The notes under the pieces: model-generated
What the model was told of the DNA's origin: nothing
What the model saw: the letters and a program-made list of their open reading frames with translations, nothing else
Database searches by the model: none
Translations under genes and position numbers: made by a program
Source of the DNA: Ideonella sp.
GTDB taxonomy: Bacteria > Pseudomonadota > Gammaproteobacteria > Burkholderiales > Burkholderiaceae_C
Direction: 5' to 3'
Length of the DNA stretch: 64,000 nucleotides
Assembly: GCA_016721465.1 (NCBI GenBank)
Contig: JADKIA010000004.1
Location: 372,001 to 436,000 of the forward strand
Shown: positions 1 to 7,354 of the stretch, piece after piece
How the letters are laid out: the number at the start of each line of letters is the position of its first letter
Position numbering within the stretch: the first letter of the stretch is position 1

Positions 1-156
1 TCCGATCACGAGGCCAACATCGCGTTGTTGCGCCGGCACCGTGCGAGCTACGAGCGGCTGGTGGACCGCGTGTTCGACATGGCCGAGATGGGCACCGAGT
101 TCGCGCGTTTCATGGCCGGCGAGCGCATCAAGCCGTTGATGCGGGGCACGGCGTGA
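1..156 (+). CDS. C-terminal end of an unidentified protein (partial)
   Basis: The frame is open from the first base and stops at 154-156, giving about 51 residues of a charged, probably helical C-terminus (ending ...KPLMRGTA). The stop overlaps the GTG start of the sugar kinase that follows, so it is very likely the upstream member of the same operon. The fragment carries no motif I recognise. An isomerase, oxidoreductase or transport component of the same sugar pathway would fit the context, but this is not shown by the sequence. Confidence 0.6.
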   Translation, partial: SDHEANIALLRRHRASYERLVDRVFDMAEMGTEFARFMAGERIKPLMRGTA

Positions 157-1070
157 GCCGCGCCACGCGTCGGCTGCTGTTTGTCGGCCAGGCGGTGCTC
201 GACCAGGTGTTCTGCGTCGAACGGCTGAGCGCGGAGGCAGGCAAGGGCCAAGCCAGCGATCACCGTGCGCAGGCCGGTGGCCTGGCGACCAACGCGGCCA
301 GGGCAGCGCAGCGCCTGCGCGATCCATCAAACAAGCTGTCGGTGCGACTGGCCTCGGCGGTGGGGGACGATGCAGCAGGCTTGCTGCTGCAACAAGACCT
401 CGGCGATGAAGGCATTGATCTGGGCGCCCTGGCCTGCGTCGCGGGCGCACGCACCAGCGTCTCGGCCGTGCTGGTCGACAGCCTGGGCGAGCGCCAGATC
501 CACAACTTTCGCGGCGACGCCTTGGTGCGGGCGCCGGTGCCCGAGGCAGCGAGCTTCGACGGCGTGGTCGGCGTGCTGGTCGACCCACGCTGGCCGGCAG
601 CGGCCATGGCGGCGCTGGCCCATGCGCGGGCCGCGCACATCGTGTCGGTGCTCGATGCCGAAGTGGCACCGCGCGAGGTTCTGCGCACCCTGGTGCCGCT
701 GGCCGATTGGTGTGTGTTTTCCCGCGCGGGCCTGTCGGCCTGGGGTGGAGACGCCGACCTGCCCGCGGCCGAAGCCCTGGCCCTGGCGGCCCGCGCGACC
801 TCGGGCGTCGAACTGGTCGTCACCTTGGGGGCCGACGGCGCGCAGTGGCATCGACCCGACGGCACCTGTCACGTGCTGCCGGCATTCCGGGTGCCCGTGG
901 TCGACACCAATGGGGCGGGCGACGTGATGCATGGCGCGCTGCTGCTGTCGCTGGCCGAGGGCCGGCCGCCGGCCGCCGCGCTGCGCCGTGCGATGGCCGC
1001 CGCGGCGCTGGCGTGCAGCGGCCAATGCCCAGACCGGGCCGAACTCGACCGATTCATGGAGACCGTGTGA
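153..1070 (+). CDS. PfkB-family carbohydrate kinase
   Basis: This 305-residue ribokinase/PfkB-fold protein should transfer phosphate from ATP to a sugar in the cytoplasm. The N-terminus has the family pattern VGQAVLDQVF, a glycine pair near residues 42-43 (AGGLATNAA), and the C-terminal DTNGAGD signature at about 251-257 with the catalytic Asp. Spacing of the N-terminal motifs resembles YihV, the sulfofructose kinase, and a LacD/YihT-type aldolase follows directly. The GTG start overlaps the upstream stop, and its own stop overlaps the aldolase ATG (TGATG), so translation is probably coupled. The substrate is not determined; tagatose-6-P, a deoxy-ketose or sulfofructose are all possible. Confidence 0.88.
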   Translation: MSRATRRLLFVGQAVLDQVFCVERLSAEAGKGQASDHRAQAGGLATNAARAAQRLRDPSNKLSVRLASAVGDDAAGLLLQQDLGDEGIDLGALACVAGARTSVSAVLVDSLGERQIHNFRGDALVRAPVPEAASFDGVVGVLVDPRWPAAAMAALAHARAAHIVSVLDAEVAPREVLRTLVPLADWCVFSRAGLSAWGGDADLPAAEALALAARATSGVELVVTLGADGAQWHRPDGTCHVLPAFRVPVVDTNGAGDVMHGALLLSLAEGRPPAAALRRAMAAAALACSGQCPDRAELDRFMETV

Positions 1071-2086
1071 TGGATGCAGTTTCGAGTGCCGGCAAACGCT
1101 GGCGCCTGCGCCGCCTGGCCGATGCGAAGGGCTTCTTTTCAATGGTGGCCATCGACCAACGCCCGCCGATCTTTGCCCAATTGGCCAAGGCCACCGGCAT
1201 CGCGCCCGACGACGTGCCATTTGCCGACATCGTGGCCGCCAAGCGGGTGCTGGCGCAGGGCTTTGCCAGCGAGGCCAGCGCGATGCTGGTCGATCCGAAC
1301 TGGGGCTATCCGGCAGCAGCCGATGTGCTGAACCCGGCCGCCGGCCTGGTGATGACGCTGGAAGACCACCGCACCACACCCGACCGGCGCTCCTCTCCGA
1401 TTGCCGATTGGTCGGTCGACAAGATTCGCGCCTTGGGCGGTGACGCCGTCAAGCTGCTGGCCTGGTACCACCCCCAGGCGTCGGCCGCCGTGCGTGAGCA
1501 CCAGCAGGCCTTCGTGCAGCAGGTCGGGGAAGACTGCGCGCGCTGCGAACTGCCCTTCGTGCTGGAGTTGCTGCTTTACCCGCTGCACACCGACGACGCC
1601 AGCGCCTACCGAGAAGACCTGGCCAAACGCGCCGACGAAGTGCTGCAAAGTGTGGAGACCTTTGCCGCCGCGCGTTTCCAGGTCGACCTGTTCAAGCTGG
1701 AAAGCCCCCTGCCGGCAGAAGACGTGCCCGCGCTCGACGCGCCGGCCGCCGACACCTGCCAGCGGCACTTCCTCGCGTTGAACGCCGCCTGTGCTGGGCG
1801 ACCCTGGGTCATGCTTTCAGCCGGCGCGTCGGCCGGCGCCTTCGAGCGCGTGGTCGGGCACGCCGCCCGCGCCGGCGCGGCGGGCTTCCTGGCCGGGCGG
1901 GCGTTGTGGGCCGACGGACTGGCGCTGTGGCCCGACCAGGCCGCCGTGGCGCAACATCTGCGCACTGTAGGCCTGCATCGTCTGAGGCACCTCAAGGCGC
2001 TGATGGCGCGCGAGGGTCGGCCCTGGCAGCCCCCGGCCTGGATGCCCGGCGTTCGGGCCGAGGGCGAGTTCGCTCAAGGTCGGTGA
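1070..2086 (+). CDS. LacD/YihT-like class I aldolase
   Basis: This 338-residue protein belongs to the tagatose-bisphosphate / sulfofructose-phosphate aldolase family (TIM barrel, Schiff-base mechanism). Visible landmarks are VAIDQRPP near residue 26, DAVKLLAWYHP near 124, and DLFKLESP near 206, whose Lys is the best Schiff-base candidate by comparison with YihT. A C-terminal GFLAGRALW segment matches the phosphate-binding end of the barrel. I chose ATG 1070, which overlaps the kinase stop; the frame is open upstream but that stretch is read as kinase. Together the pair should phosphorylate a ketose and split it into a C3 phosphate and a second C3 unit. Confidence 0.85.
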   Translation: MDAVSSAGKRWRLRRLADAKGFFSMVAIDQRPPIFAQLAKATGIAPDDVPFADIVAAKRVLAQGFASEASAMLVDPNWGYPAAADVLNPAAGLVMTLEDHRTTPDRRSSPIADWSVDKIRALGGDAVKLLAWYHPQASAAVREHQQAFVQQVGEDCARCELPFVLELLLYPLHTDDASAYREDLAKRADEVLQSVETFAAARFQVDLFKLESPLPAEDVPALDAPAADTCQRHFLALNAACAGRPWVMLSAGASAGAFERVVGHAARAGAAGFLAGRALWADGLALWPDQAAVAQHLRTVGLHRLRHLKALMAREGRPWQPPAWMPGVRAEGEFAQGR

Positions 2087-2555
2087 TCGAACCGACCCCG
2101 CCCGCTTCGGCCACCGCGGGGCCTCAAGGCGTGCTCAGACTGAACTCCTCTCAATATGCCCAGACCCGACCTGCCTTCGACCAACATCCACGTGCCGAGT
2201 CGTCGAGGCACCACGGTGGGACCCTACATCAGAACAATGTCGTATCGTTCAGACCCAGGAATTTTCTGCTTATGCATCAGTAGCTTAGCTGCGTTTCTCG
2301 CGTTGTGGCTCGCCCTACCCACCCAGCCGGTTACCCATCGTCCGTGGGACGCTATGGAACTCAAAGATCCAAGCTGAAGACCGGCTGCAGGCTTGATTGT
2401 CATCGAAGCCATTCCGATGTCCAGAGCGCGCCCAGGGTCACGGTGCCCCTCCGTGGACCAACGATGCGATCAGCCGAGGGCAGGCCTTCAACTTCGTTGG
2501 CTTCCGGTCCATGACCGCAGTCGTCCGACGAAGGTGAGCAACGTCGGCTCAGTGT
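2087..2555. other. Intergenic region at the left island boundary
   Basis: About 470 bp without a supported gene. A GC-rich inverted repeat (CCCCGC / GCGGGG, 2096-2121) just after the aldolase stop could terminate the sugar operon. The remainder is less biased than the coding flanks. Gene content changes from chromosomal metabolism to plasmid-type genes across this gap, so an attachment site could lie here, but I found no tRNA and no direct repeat that I could pair with the right side. Confidence 0.4.
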
Positions 2556-3077
2556 TCAACGTTTGCAAGGCTGTAGAAACGCGCAGCTTCTGCAGAGACC
2601 AGGCCTGCACGTTTGCAGCGGCTTAGCCATTCCCTGCAAAGGCCTTTCTCCGAGCGACCAAAGCTTGACTTCGTCGGCAGCCAACAGGTCTACTTGATGG
2701 ACAGAGCTGCCACGGAGACCTGCGATTCGGACGACCACGTACCCCGTCGCGTCGACAACCTCGCAGGTCTGACTACTGAGTGCGAATCGTTGTGCCGACA
2801 GCTCGATGACGTCCGACAAGTAGACCTCGTCGGCTTTCCTCGTCTTCAGCTCCACCAACGTCACGACACCCGCGAAGTCTCGGTACGCCCGATCTACCTT
2901 GGCGGACACCGACACAGGCCCTGCCGACCTGAAAAGCTGCTCGGCGTAGGCCAGCCGCGAGGCTCGGAGTTCGTGGGGCAACCAATCGCTCGTCCTGGTC
3001 TTTCGCCGCTGTAGGGCGCGCCACACCAGCCAAGCGACAAGCCCGCAAAGGATGGCGCCCGGCAGTTCATGGTGCAC
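2556..3077 (-). CDS. C-terminal half of a Cas4-like PD-(D/E)XK nuclease, membrane-anchored
   Basis: The 173-residue product starts with a hydrophobic helix (residues ~7-22, AILCGLVAWLVWRAL) and continues into a PD-(D/E)XK core: an Asp in RDFAGVV, then VELKTRK (E-x-K) about 10 residues later, then a Q motif (SAQRFAL). It ends in TCRPGLCRSCAFLQPC, like the cysteine cluster that holds Fe-S in Cas4/Dna2/AddB nucleases. The N-terminal part of such a nuclease is missing here but is recognisable in the preceding gene, with which this gene overlaps by 11 bp. It is the last of four overlapping genes led by parM. DNA end processing at the membrane is an inference. Confidence 0.7.
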   Translation of the reverse strand: MHHELPGAILCGLVAWLVWRALQRRKTRTSDWLPHELRASRLAYAEQLFRSAGPVSVSAKVDRAYRDFAGVVTLVELKTRKADEVYLSDVIELSAQRFALSSQTCEVVDATGYVVVRIAGLRGSSVHQVDLLAADEVKLWSLGERPLQGMAKPLQTCRPGLCRSCAFLQPCKR

Positions 3078-3528
3078 GACGAGCCTCCGTCGCGCTCAGC
3101 CACCGGAGCGCCAGCCAGACAACCGGTCGCAACGCGATCCGGAGCACCGAGTGCGCCCAAGGCTGTCGCTCCAGCATCCGGCAGACGCCGGGCGCAACGC
3201 GGTAGTAGGTGCCAATCAGCCGCCGGCCCGTCGGCACGCGCCGCAAAACCTGGTCCCTGAAAGCCCTGAGAGTCTGAGTCTCCGGCCCTTCGCCGAACAC
3301 CATGGTCGCGATGAAGCAGCGACCAGGCGGTGTCGACGCGATCCGCCCTTCACGATAGAACCGTTCATGTTCGCGCCGGCCGCGCTCGATCGCGGCCCGC
3401 TGCGCGGGCAAGCGTCGTTTGCCGTACCGGTGTTCGAACACGACCAGGCGCTCGCAAACGCCCATCTGCGCCAACTCCGATGCGCTGACTGATGCCGACG
3501 GTCGGCAACTTTTTCCCGCTGCGTTCAT
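3067..3528 (-). CDS. Cas4-like N-terminal half fused to a CFI-box domain
   Basis: This product has 153 residues. Residues ~14-62 (VSASELAQMGVCERLVVF...ERGRREHERFYRE) match the N-terminus of Cas4-type nucleases: S-x-S/T-x-L, a lone Cys, then G-x-x-x-H-x-x-F. Residues ~70-122 carry a CFI box (CFIATMVFGE, then LRAFRDQVLRRVPTGRRLI-x-x-YY). A hydrophobic stretch (VLRIALRPVVWLALRWL) follows near the C-terminus. The catalytic E-x-K is absent here and present in the next gene. It starts immediately after the stop of the 100-residue gene. Protein-processing roles proposed for CFI boxes are uncertain, and the joint action with the next gene is inferred. Confidence 0.65.
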   Translation of the reverse strand: MNAAGKSCRPSASVSASELAQMGVCERLVVFEHRYGKRRLPAQRAAIERGRREHERFYREGRIASTPPGRCFIATMVFGEGPETQTLRAFRDQVLRRVPTGRRLIGTYYRVAPGVCRMLERQPWAHSVLRIALRPVVWLALRWLSATEARRAP

Positions 3529-3831
3529 TCAAGCCTCCTCGCCAACAGTTGGGGCGTCAAAGGCATGGTTTGTATGGCGAGCAGCCACCGGGTTCACGCC
3601 CGGCGGCGCAGGCGGGACAGCGTTTCCCATGACGGGCATGCCATTCCCAACCGGCGCCAACATCCAGAGCTGCGCCAGCAGCCCCTCGTGGGCAAGGAAG
3701 CGAAGCCGGTTGACCCGCTTCGTCCCCTTGTTGAACCGGATCAGATCGTCGTACAGGCGCGGGTTGTCGTCGCGTGTCATCTCGAACAGCAGGCGCACCG
3801 GCTCGTCGTTCGGGCGGGTCTTCGTCGTCAT
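3529..3831 (-). CDS. Small adaptor-like protein downstream of parM
   Basis: This product has 100 residues. Residues ~20-55 (DDNPRLYDDLIRFNKGTKRVNRLRFLAHEGLLAQ) form a basic helical segment of the kind seen in the second gene of parM/stb operons, followed by a Pro/Gly/Met-rich tail. The ATG overlaps the parM stop (ATGA), so translation is coupled. By position it could be the DNA-binding partner (ParR/StbB equivalent) that links the actin-like filament to DNA; the sequence similarity to ParR is only architectural. The same frame is open much further upstream, but that stretch lies inside parM and is discarded. Confidence 0.75.
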   Translation of the reverse strand: MTTKTRPNDEPVRLLFEMTRDDNPRLYDDLIRFNKGTKRVNRLRFLAHEGLLAQLWMLAPVGNGMPVMGNAVPPAPPGVNPVAARHTNHAFDAPTVGEEA

Positions 3832-4883
3832 GCGACCTCTCCTTCGCCCGAAACAGCGCGAGCTGGTCGCCCGGCAGTTGCCAACACCGTGTGGGCGTAG
3901 TTCGTGCCGCCGATCTGATAGCCCCGGACGTTCGCAAACATCGGTTCCTTCACGGCGAGCACCTGGTGCGTCGCAAACGCTTCCTTCACTGCCCTCTTGA
4001 ACAGGAAGGCGCCGCCCCCGACGAGGATGACGTGCTGGACGTTGTACGACTCGCCGATGCGCTGCATCATGGCAGCCACCGCCTCCTTCGCGATGATCTC
4101 GACCATCGGCTTCATGCGGGCCAGCTTGTAGGTCCGCTGGTAGATGGTCAGGTCTTTGCCAGTGCGCAGCGCCAGGTCGATGTTGTCCAAGTTGGTGTAC
4201 GGCCGGCCGATCTCGTGGCTGATGTCGTCGGCGATCAACTGCAGGATGTTCGAGACGCCGCGATCGACCGAGTAGCTCTGCTTGTGCGAGAGCTTCATGC
4301 CTCGCGCTACCAGCCAGTCGAATGTTCGCGAGCCCGGGTCGATGACCAGACTGTGCTCGTGCTCCATCGCCTCGACCTTGTTGTGCTGGGTCGCGTAGTC
4401 GATCAGCGCGCCGTTCGGCTGGGCCATCGCCAACGCCTTGCGTACCAACACGGTCTTGCCACCGCCCACGTCGTGGCGACCCGTCATCAACTTCTCCAGT
4501 GCGGCCTTCTTCGCAGCGAACACCGCCACTGGCAGACCGACCACCAGCAAGTCGATGGCATCGAGCTTCATCATGCGCAGTGCACCACGTGCCAAGGCCA
4601 GGTACTGGGGCGTGTCGATGTAGTCGCCGTGGATCTGCGTCGCCCGGAATGCATCGGCAGTCAGCATCACGTCCGGCCCGACTTCGTAGAACAGTCCGGT
4701 GATAGGAATGGCGAAGGTCTTCCGCCCTTCCCCGCCAAGCGTCTTCGACGGGTCGCGCGCGCTGGGATAGGCCCGCGACGGGAAACTGGCGCAGCGGATA
4801 TCGCCGGGGTTGCTGCCCGTCGCGTCGGTGACGAACTTGGTGTTGCCGAATCCGACATCCACCGCTCGAACGATGATTTCCAT
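3828..4883 (-). CDS. ParM/StbA-like actin-fold ATPase (PRTRC protein D-like)
   Basis: This 351-residue protein has the Hsp70/actin fold. The N-terminus IVRAVDVGFGNTKF is the phosphate-1 motif of ParM-type proteins and closely resembles PRTRC system protein D. LVIDPGSRTFDWL near residues 195-207 is the phosphate-2 motif, and VILVGGGAFLF near 290-300 is the adenosine motif. Such proteins polymerise with ATP and move plasmid or ICE DNA apart. I chose ATG 4883, preceded by GGAG at a normal distance; longer frames have no such site. It leads a four-gene operon with overlapping or abutting junctions. A hairpin lies about 35 bp upstream. Confidence 0.88.
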   Translation of the reverse strand: MEIIVRAVDVGFGNTKFVTDATGSNPGDIRCASFPSRAYPSARDPSKTLGGEGRKTFAIPITGLFYEVGPDVMLTADAFRATQIHGDYIDTPQYLALARGALRMMKLDAIDLLVVGLPVAVFAAKKAALEKLMTGRHDVGGGKTVLVRKALAMAQPNGALIDYATQHNKVEAMEHEHSLVIDPGSRTFDWLVARGMKLSHKQSYSVDRGVSNILQLIADDISHEIGRPYTNLDNIDLALRTGKDLTIYQRTYKLARMKPMVEIIAKEAVAAMMQRIGESYNVQHVILVGGGAFLFKRAVKEAFATHQVLAVKEPMFANVRGYQIGGTNYAHTVLATAGRPARAVSGEGEVA

Positions 4884-4917
4884 GGGGAAGCTCCAAGACA
4901 GGGTTGCAAGGTAATCA

Positions 4918-4935
4918 GCATCGGCAAACCGATGC
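4918..4935 (-). promoter_or_regulatory. Leader hairpin of the parM operon
   Basis: GCATCGG-CAAA-CCGATGC is a perfect 7-bp stem with a 4-base loop, about 35 bp before the parM start. Perfect hairpins at similar positions precede several other island genes. Confidence 0.5.
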
Positions 4936-5112
4936 CGTCGATCCACGCAGAACGCCCCCTCGAAGCGGTCGGTTTCGGGATCAGCTATGAACCGAGTCCG
5001 AGTACAACGTCTTCGGTTCTCGGTCCAGGACGAGCCCGCTGCCAAGGCACATGAGCAAGCCCTGCGTGTCGAGCCACGGTCTCACCTGAAAGCGGCCTGT
5101 CAAGGGCACATC

Positions 5113-5167
5113 CAGCCAGACACAGCCAGACATGGCGCGCGCTGCTACCCTCGCCCACCCTCGCCCA
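5113..5167. repeat. Two pairs of 10-bp tandem repeats upstream of parM
   Basis: CAGCCAGACA occurs twice in tandem (5113-5132) and CCCTCGCCCA twice in tandem (5148-5167), 15 bp apart, about 230-280 bp upstream of the parM start. ParM-type partition systems bind short direct repeats near their promoter, so these are candidate partner-protein sites, although two copies each is few. Confidence 0.5.
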
Positions 5168-5255
5168 AAATCCCGGTAGGGACCTGAGGCCGCACTTTCC
5201 CCTGTCAACCCCGCGCGCAGCCTCGCTGCTGGTCACTGTCGGGAAATTGAAGGGC

Positions 5256-5305
5256 ATCAGCAGCGCATCCCGATGTGCTGATTGCCATCCGCAATCGGCG
5301 CCGAT
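5256..5305. repeat. Cluster of three perfect inverted repeats
   Basis: Within 50 bp there are ATCAGCA/TGCTGAT (7-bp arms, 5256-5282), GATTGC/GCAATC (6-bp arms, 5280-5296) and the 12-bp palindrome ATCGGCGCCGAT (5294-5305). They are non-coding and lie between parM and the recombinase gene. Confidence 0.5.
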
Positions 5306-5405
5306 TTCCGGCGCTTTGCACTCCAGCGCATTGACGCTGTGCCGGGTCGGTCGTCTACTGGCGGCTCCCGTGGCACTCCTTGGCCAGCTCCCTCGCGGAG
5401 CAAAA

Positions 5406-5427
5406 GGCGTCGCAGTCGTTACCTGCC
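5406..5427 (+). promoter_or_regulatory. Island leader motif, copy 1
   Basis: Copy of a 22-bp sequence with core GCGTCGCAGTCGTTACC that recurs at 10335, 21033, 24048 and (minus strand) 35045. This copy is about 690 bp before the recombinase gene. Confidence 0.55.
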
Positions 5428-6112
5428 CTCCAAGCTCCGGTCTTTGAACCGGCCCAGCCACCGTCCTTCGAGGCGATGGCCCCGAGGTCTTCTCGTGGAG
5501 TTTTCGTAGAGCATTGCCTGTGACCCTGCCAGCGTTCCCACGCTGGGCGTTCCTGAAACGCGCCACGGCTTTCGACAACCTGGTCGGCACCCGATGCCGC
5601 ACCACTGTTCCCGCCATTCCTTCGAGCACGCGTCTCACGCAGCGCGCGGTTGTGTTTGCCCCTTCATGGGCTCCCCGCGCGTCACCGCTCGTCAGCTCGA
5701 CACCGCCCTGGACTTTCGGTCAGGGGTGGAACCCTGCGAGCGAATGGCGCTACGACACAGAACTGATCCACCACAAGGCGTCGAGGCTCGACCTCGCCGC
5801 TGATGCTCGCCGCCCTTGAGGCGCGCGACATCCCCAACCCCACGGTCGCAGAAATGCGCGAACGGGACGGATCACATGTTCATTTTTAAGGTTGACCGAG
5901 CTGGTTGATGCCACCCCCTGCGGGACCGGTATCGGCCAGCGAACTCCTGGGTAGGCGCAACGACATTCGCGGTCGAGCGTTGCGCCTTGCACTGACCGCT
6001 GACCGGCATGACGACGGAATCCGTCTCGCCGGTGACTTCTGGAATTCCACGCTTCTTCATCAACCTCTGCGCGCTGCTCGGGACAGCACGCAGGCCATCA
6101 CGGAACACTGCT

Positions 6113-7294
6113 ATGACCAACACTCGCGTACATCGCCCTCACAACCGCCGCGTCCAAGGCTCCAACGGAGCCGGCCGCGCCACACCTCTTCAACCGATCC
6201 GCCGCCAGGACTGGGCGGGCCTGAGCCCGCCGGACATCCTGGCGCGCTACCGCATCGGCCATACGCCGCCAGCCCAGGTGCTGGAGGTCCTGCTCGAACT
6301 CTTCAACACTTTGCACACCTCGCTCGAGAAGACCGTCTCCCACAAGACCCGCCAGGAGCGCGCGCAGTTTCTGCGCCGCTTCTTCCGCGACCTGAAGAAG
6401 AAGGCCGGCTTCAAGACCCTGCCCGACCCGCGCAACCTGGGGCAGAGGCATGTCCAGGCGATGGTTGAGGTGTGGCAACGCGAGAGGCTGGCGCCGGGCA
6501 CCATCCAGACCTACCTCAGCTTCCTGCGCGGGTTGGCGATGTGGATGGGCAAGCACGGGTTCGTGCACCAGCCGCAACACTACGGCCTGGAACTGACGGA
6601 ATACCAGCGAACCGGCCTGGCCGAACGGGACAAGAGCTGGTCGGCCCAGGGCATCGACGTGGCCGCGCTGATCGAGAGGGTGGGCATCTATGACCGCTAC
6701 GTCGGGGCATCGCTTCGGCTCAGCCTGGCGCTGGGCCTGCGGCGCAAGGAGTCGGTGATGTTCAGGCCGCACCGCAACCTGGTCGCGTTCGAGGCGACGG
6801 GTCTGCCGCCCGAGGAACGGGAAGCGGATCGGTACGCGCGAATCAAGGAAGGCAGCAAGGGCGGGCGCTTGCGCTTCGTGGCGCTGGACTCACCGGTGCG
6901 GCTGGCCGCAGTGAAACACGCGCAAGACGTGGCGGTCGGCCTGGACGCGCACATGGGCGATCCCGACCGCGACCTCAAGCGCAACCTCCGCCGCTTCGAT
7001 TACGTGCTCGAAAAGTTCGGCGTCACGATGCGCCAGTTGGGTGCGACCGCCCACGGCCTGCGCCATGAAATGCTGAACGATGTCTACGAGGACAAGACCG
7101 GACAGCCTTCGCCGGTTCGTGGCGGCGGCCCGGTGCCGCCTGAGCTCGACAAGGCGGCGCGGTTGGCAGTGGCCAAGCTGGCGGGGCATTCCCGCACGAG
7201 AGCATCCGGGGCCTATTTAGGCGCCGTGTTGGACAAACGAGCCTTGCCGTGCGACCGCCCCGGCCAGGACGACGCCGATCCGGTCCCGGCTTGA
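6113..7294 (+). CDS. Tyrosine recombinase (Integrase_1 type)
   Basis: This 393-residue protein should catalyse site-specific DNA strand exchange. It has an N-terminal SAM-like core-binding region (~60-170, including VSHKTRQERAQFLRRFFRDLKKKAGF) and a catalytic region with LGLRRKES (first Arg), HGLRHE (H-x-x-R) and AGHSRTRASGAYLG, which supplies the second His and the Tyr. All catalytic positions look intact. I chose ATG 6113; the upstream extension to 6008 is low-complexity and lacks a ribosome site. It is the likely integrase of the island or of a sub-element. A perfect hairpin at 7309-7341 separates it from the convergent parB. Confidence 0.82.
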   Translation: MTNTRVHRPHNRRVQGSNGAGRATPLQPIRRQDWAGLSPPDILARYRIGHTPPAQVLEVLLELFNTLHTSLEKTVSHKTRQERAQFLRRFFRDLKKKAGFKTLPDPRNLGQRHVQAMVEVWQRERLAPGTIQTYLSFLRGLAMWMGKHGFVHQPQHYGLELTEYQRTGLAERDKSWSAQGIDVAALIERVGIYDRYVGASLRLSLALGLRRKESVMFRPHRNLVAFEATGLPPEEREADRYARIKEGSKGGRLRFVALDSPVRLAAVKHAQDVAVGLDAHMGDPDRDLKRNLRRFDYVLEKFGVTMRQLGATAHGLRHEMLNDVYEDKTGQPSPVRGGGPVPPELDKAARLAVAKLAGHSRTRASGAYLGAVLDKRALPCDRPGQDDADPVPA

Positions 7295-7308
7295 CACGTC
7301 CTCGGCGA

Positions 7309-7341
7309 GGGTGCGGCGCAGGCATTCGCTGCGCCGCACCC
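7309..7341. terminator. Bidirectional hairpin between recombinase and parB
   Basis: GGGTGCGGCGCAG / CTGCGCCGCACCC form a perfect 13-bp stem with a 7-base loop in the gap between two convergent genes. There is no clear U tract, so termination may be weak or factor-assisted. Confidence 0.6.
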
Positions 7342-7354
7342 GATGCCCCTTCCC

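Larger units (their letters stand above)
4884..6112. other. 1.2-kb non-coding region between parM and the recombinase
   Basis: I see no credible gene here. It holds the parM leader hairpin, two adjacent 10-bp tandem duplications (5113-5132 and 5148-5167), a cluster of inverted repeats (5256-5305) and one copy of the 22-bp island leader motif (5406-5427). A centromere-like site for ParM, a replication origin or an attachment site would all be reasonable here; none is proven. Confidence 0.5.

Noticed and set aside
707..1069. Upstream extension of the aldolase frame
   Set aside because: It reads through the sugar-kinase gene in another frame and has no family homology; the ATG at 1070 overlaps the kinase stop.
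3828..4883. Presence of a full PRTRC gene system
   Set aside because: The actin-like protein resembles PRTRC protein D and a ParB is present, but no ThiF-like protein or clear PRTRC A, B, C, E or F genes were found; RadC alone is not sufficient.
3529..4896. A 455-codon minus-strand frame covering the parM region
   Set aside because: Only its last 100 codons form a credible protein; the rest is Arg/Gly-rich out-of-frame reading of the ParM gene.
5113..5167. Replication iterons with a Rep gene
   Set aside because: Only two copies of each 10-bp repeat occur and no replication initiator gene is recognisable nearby.
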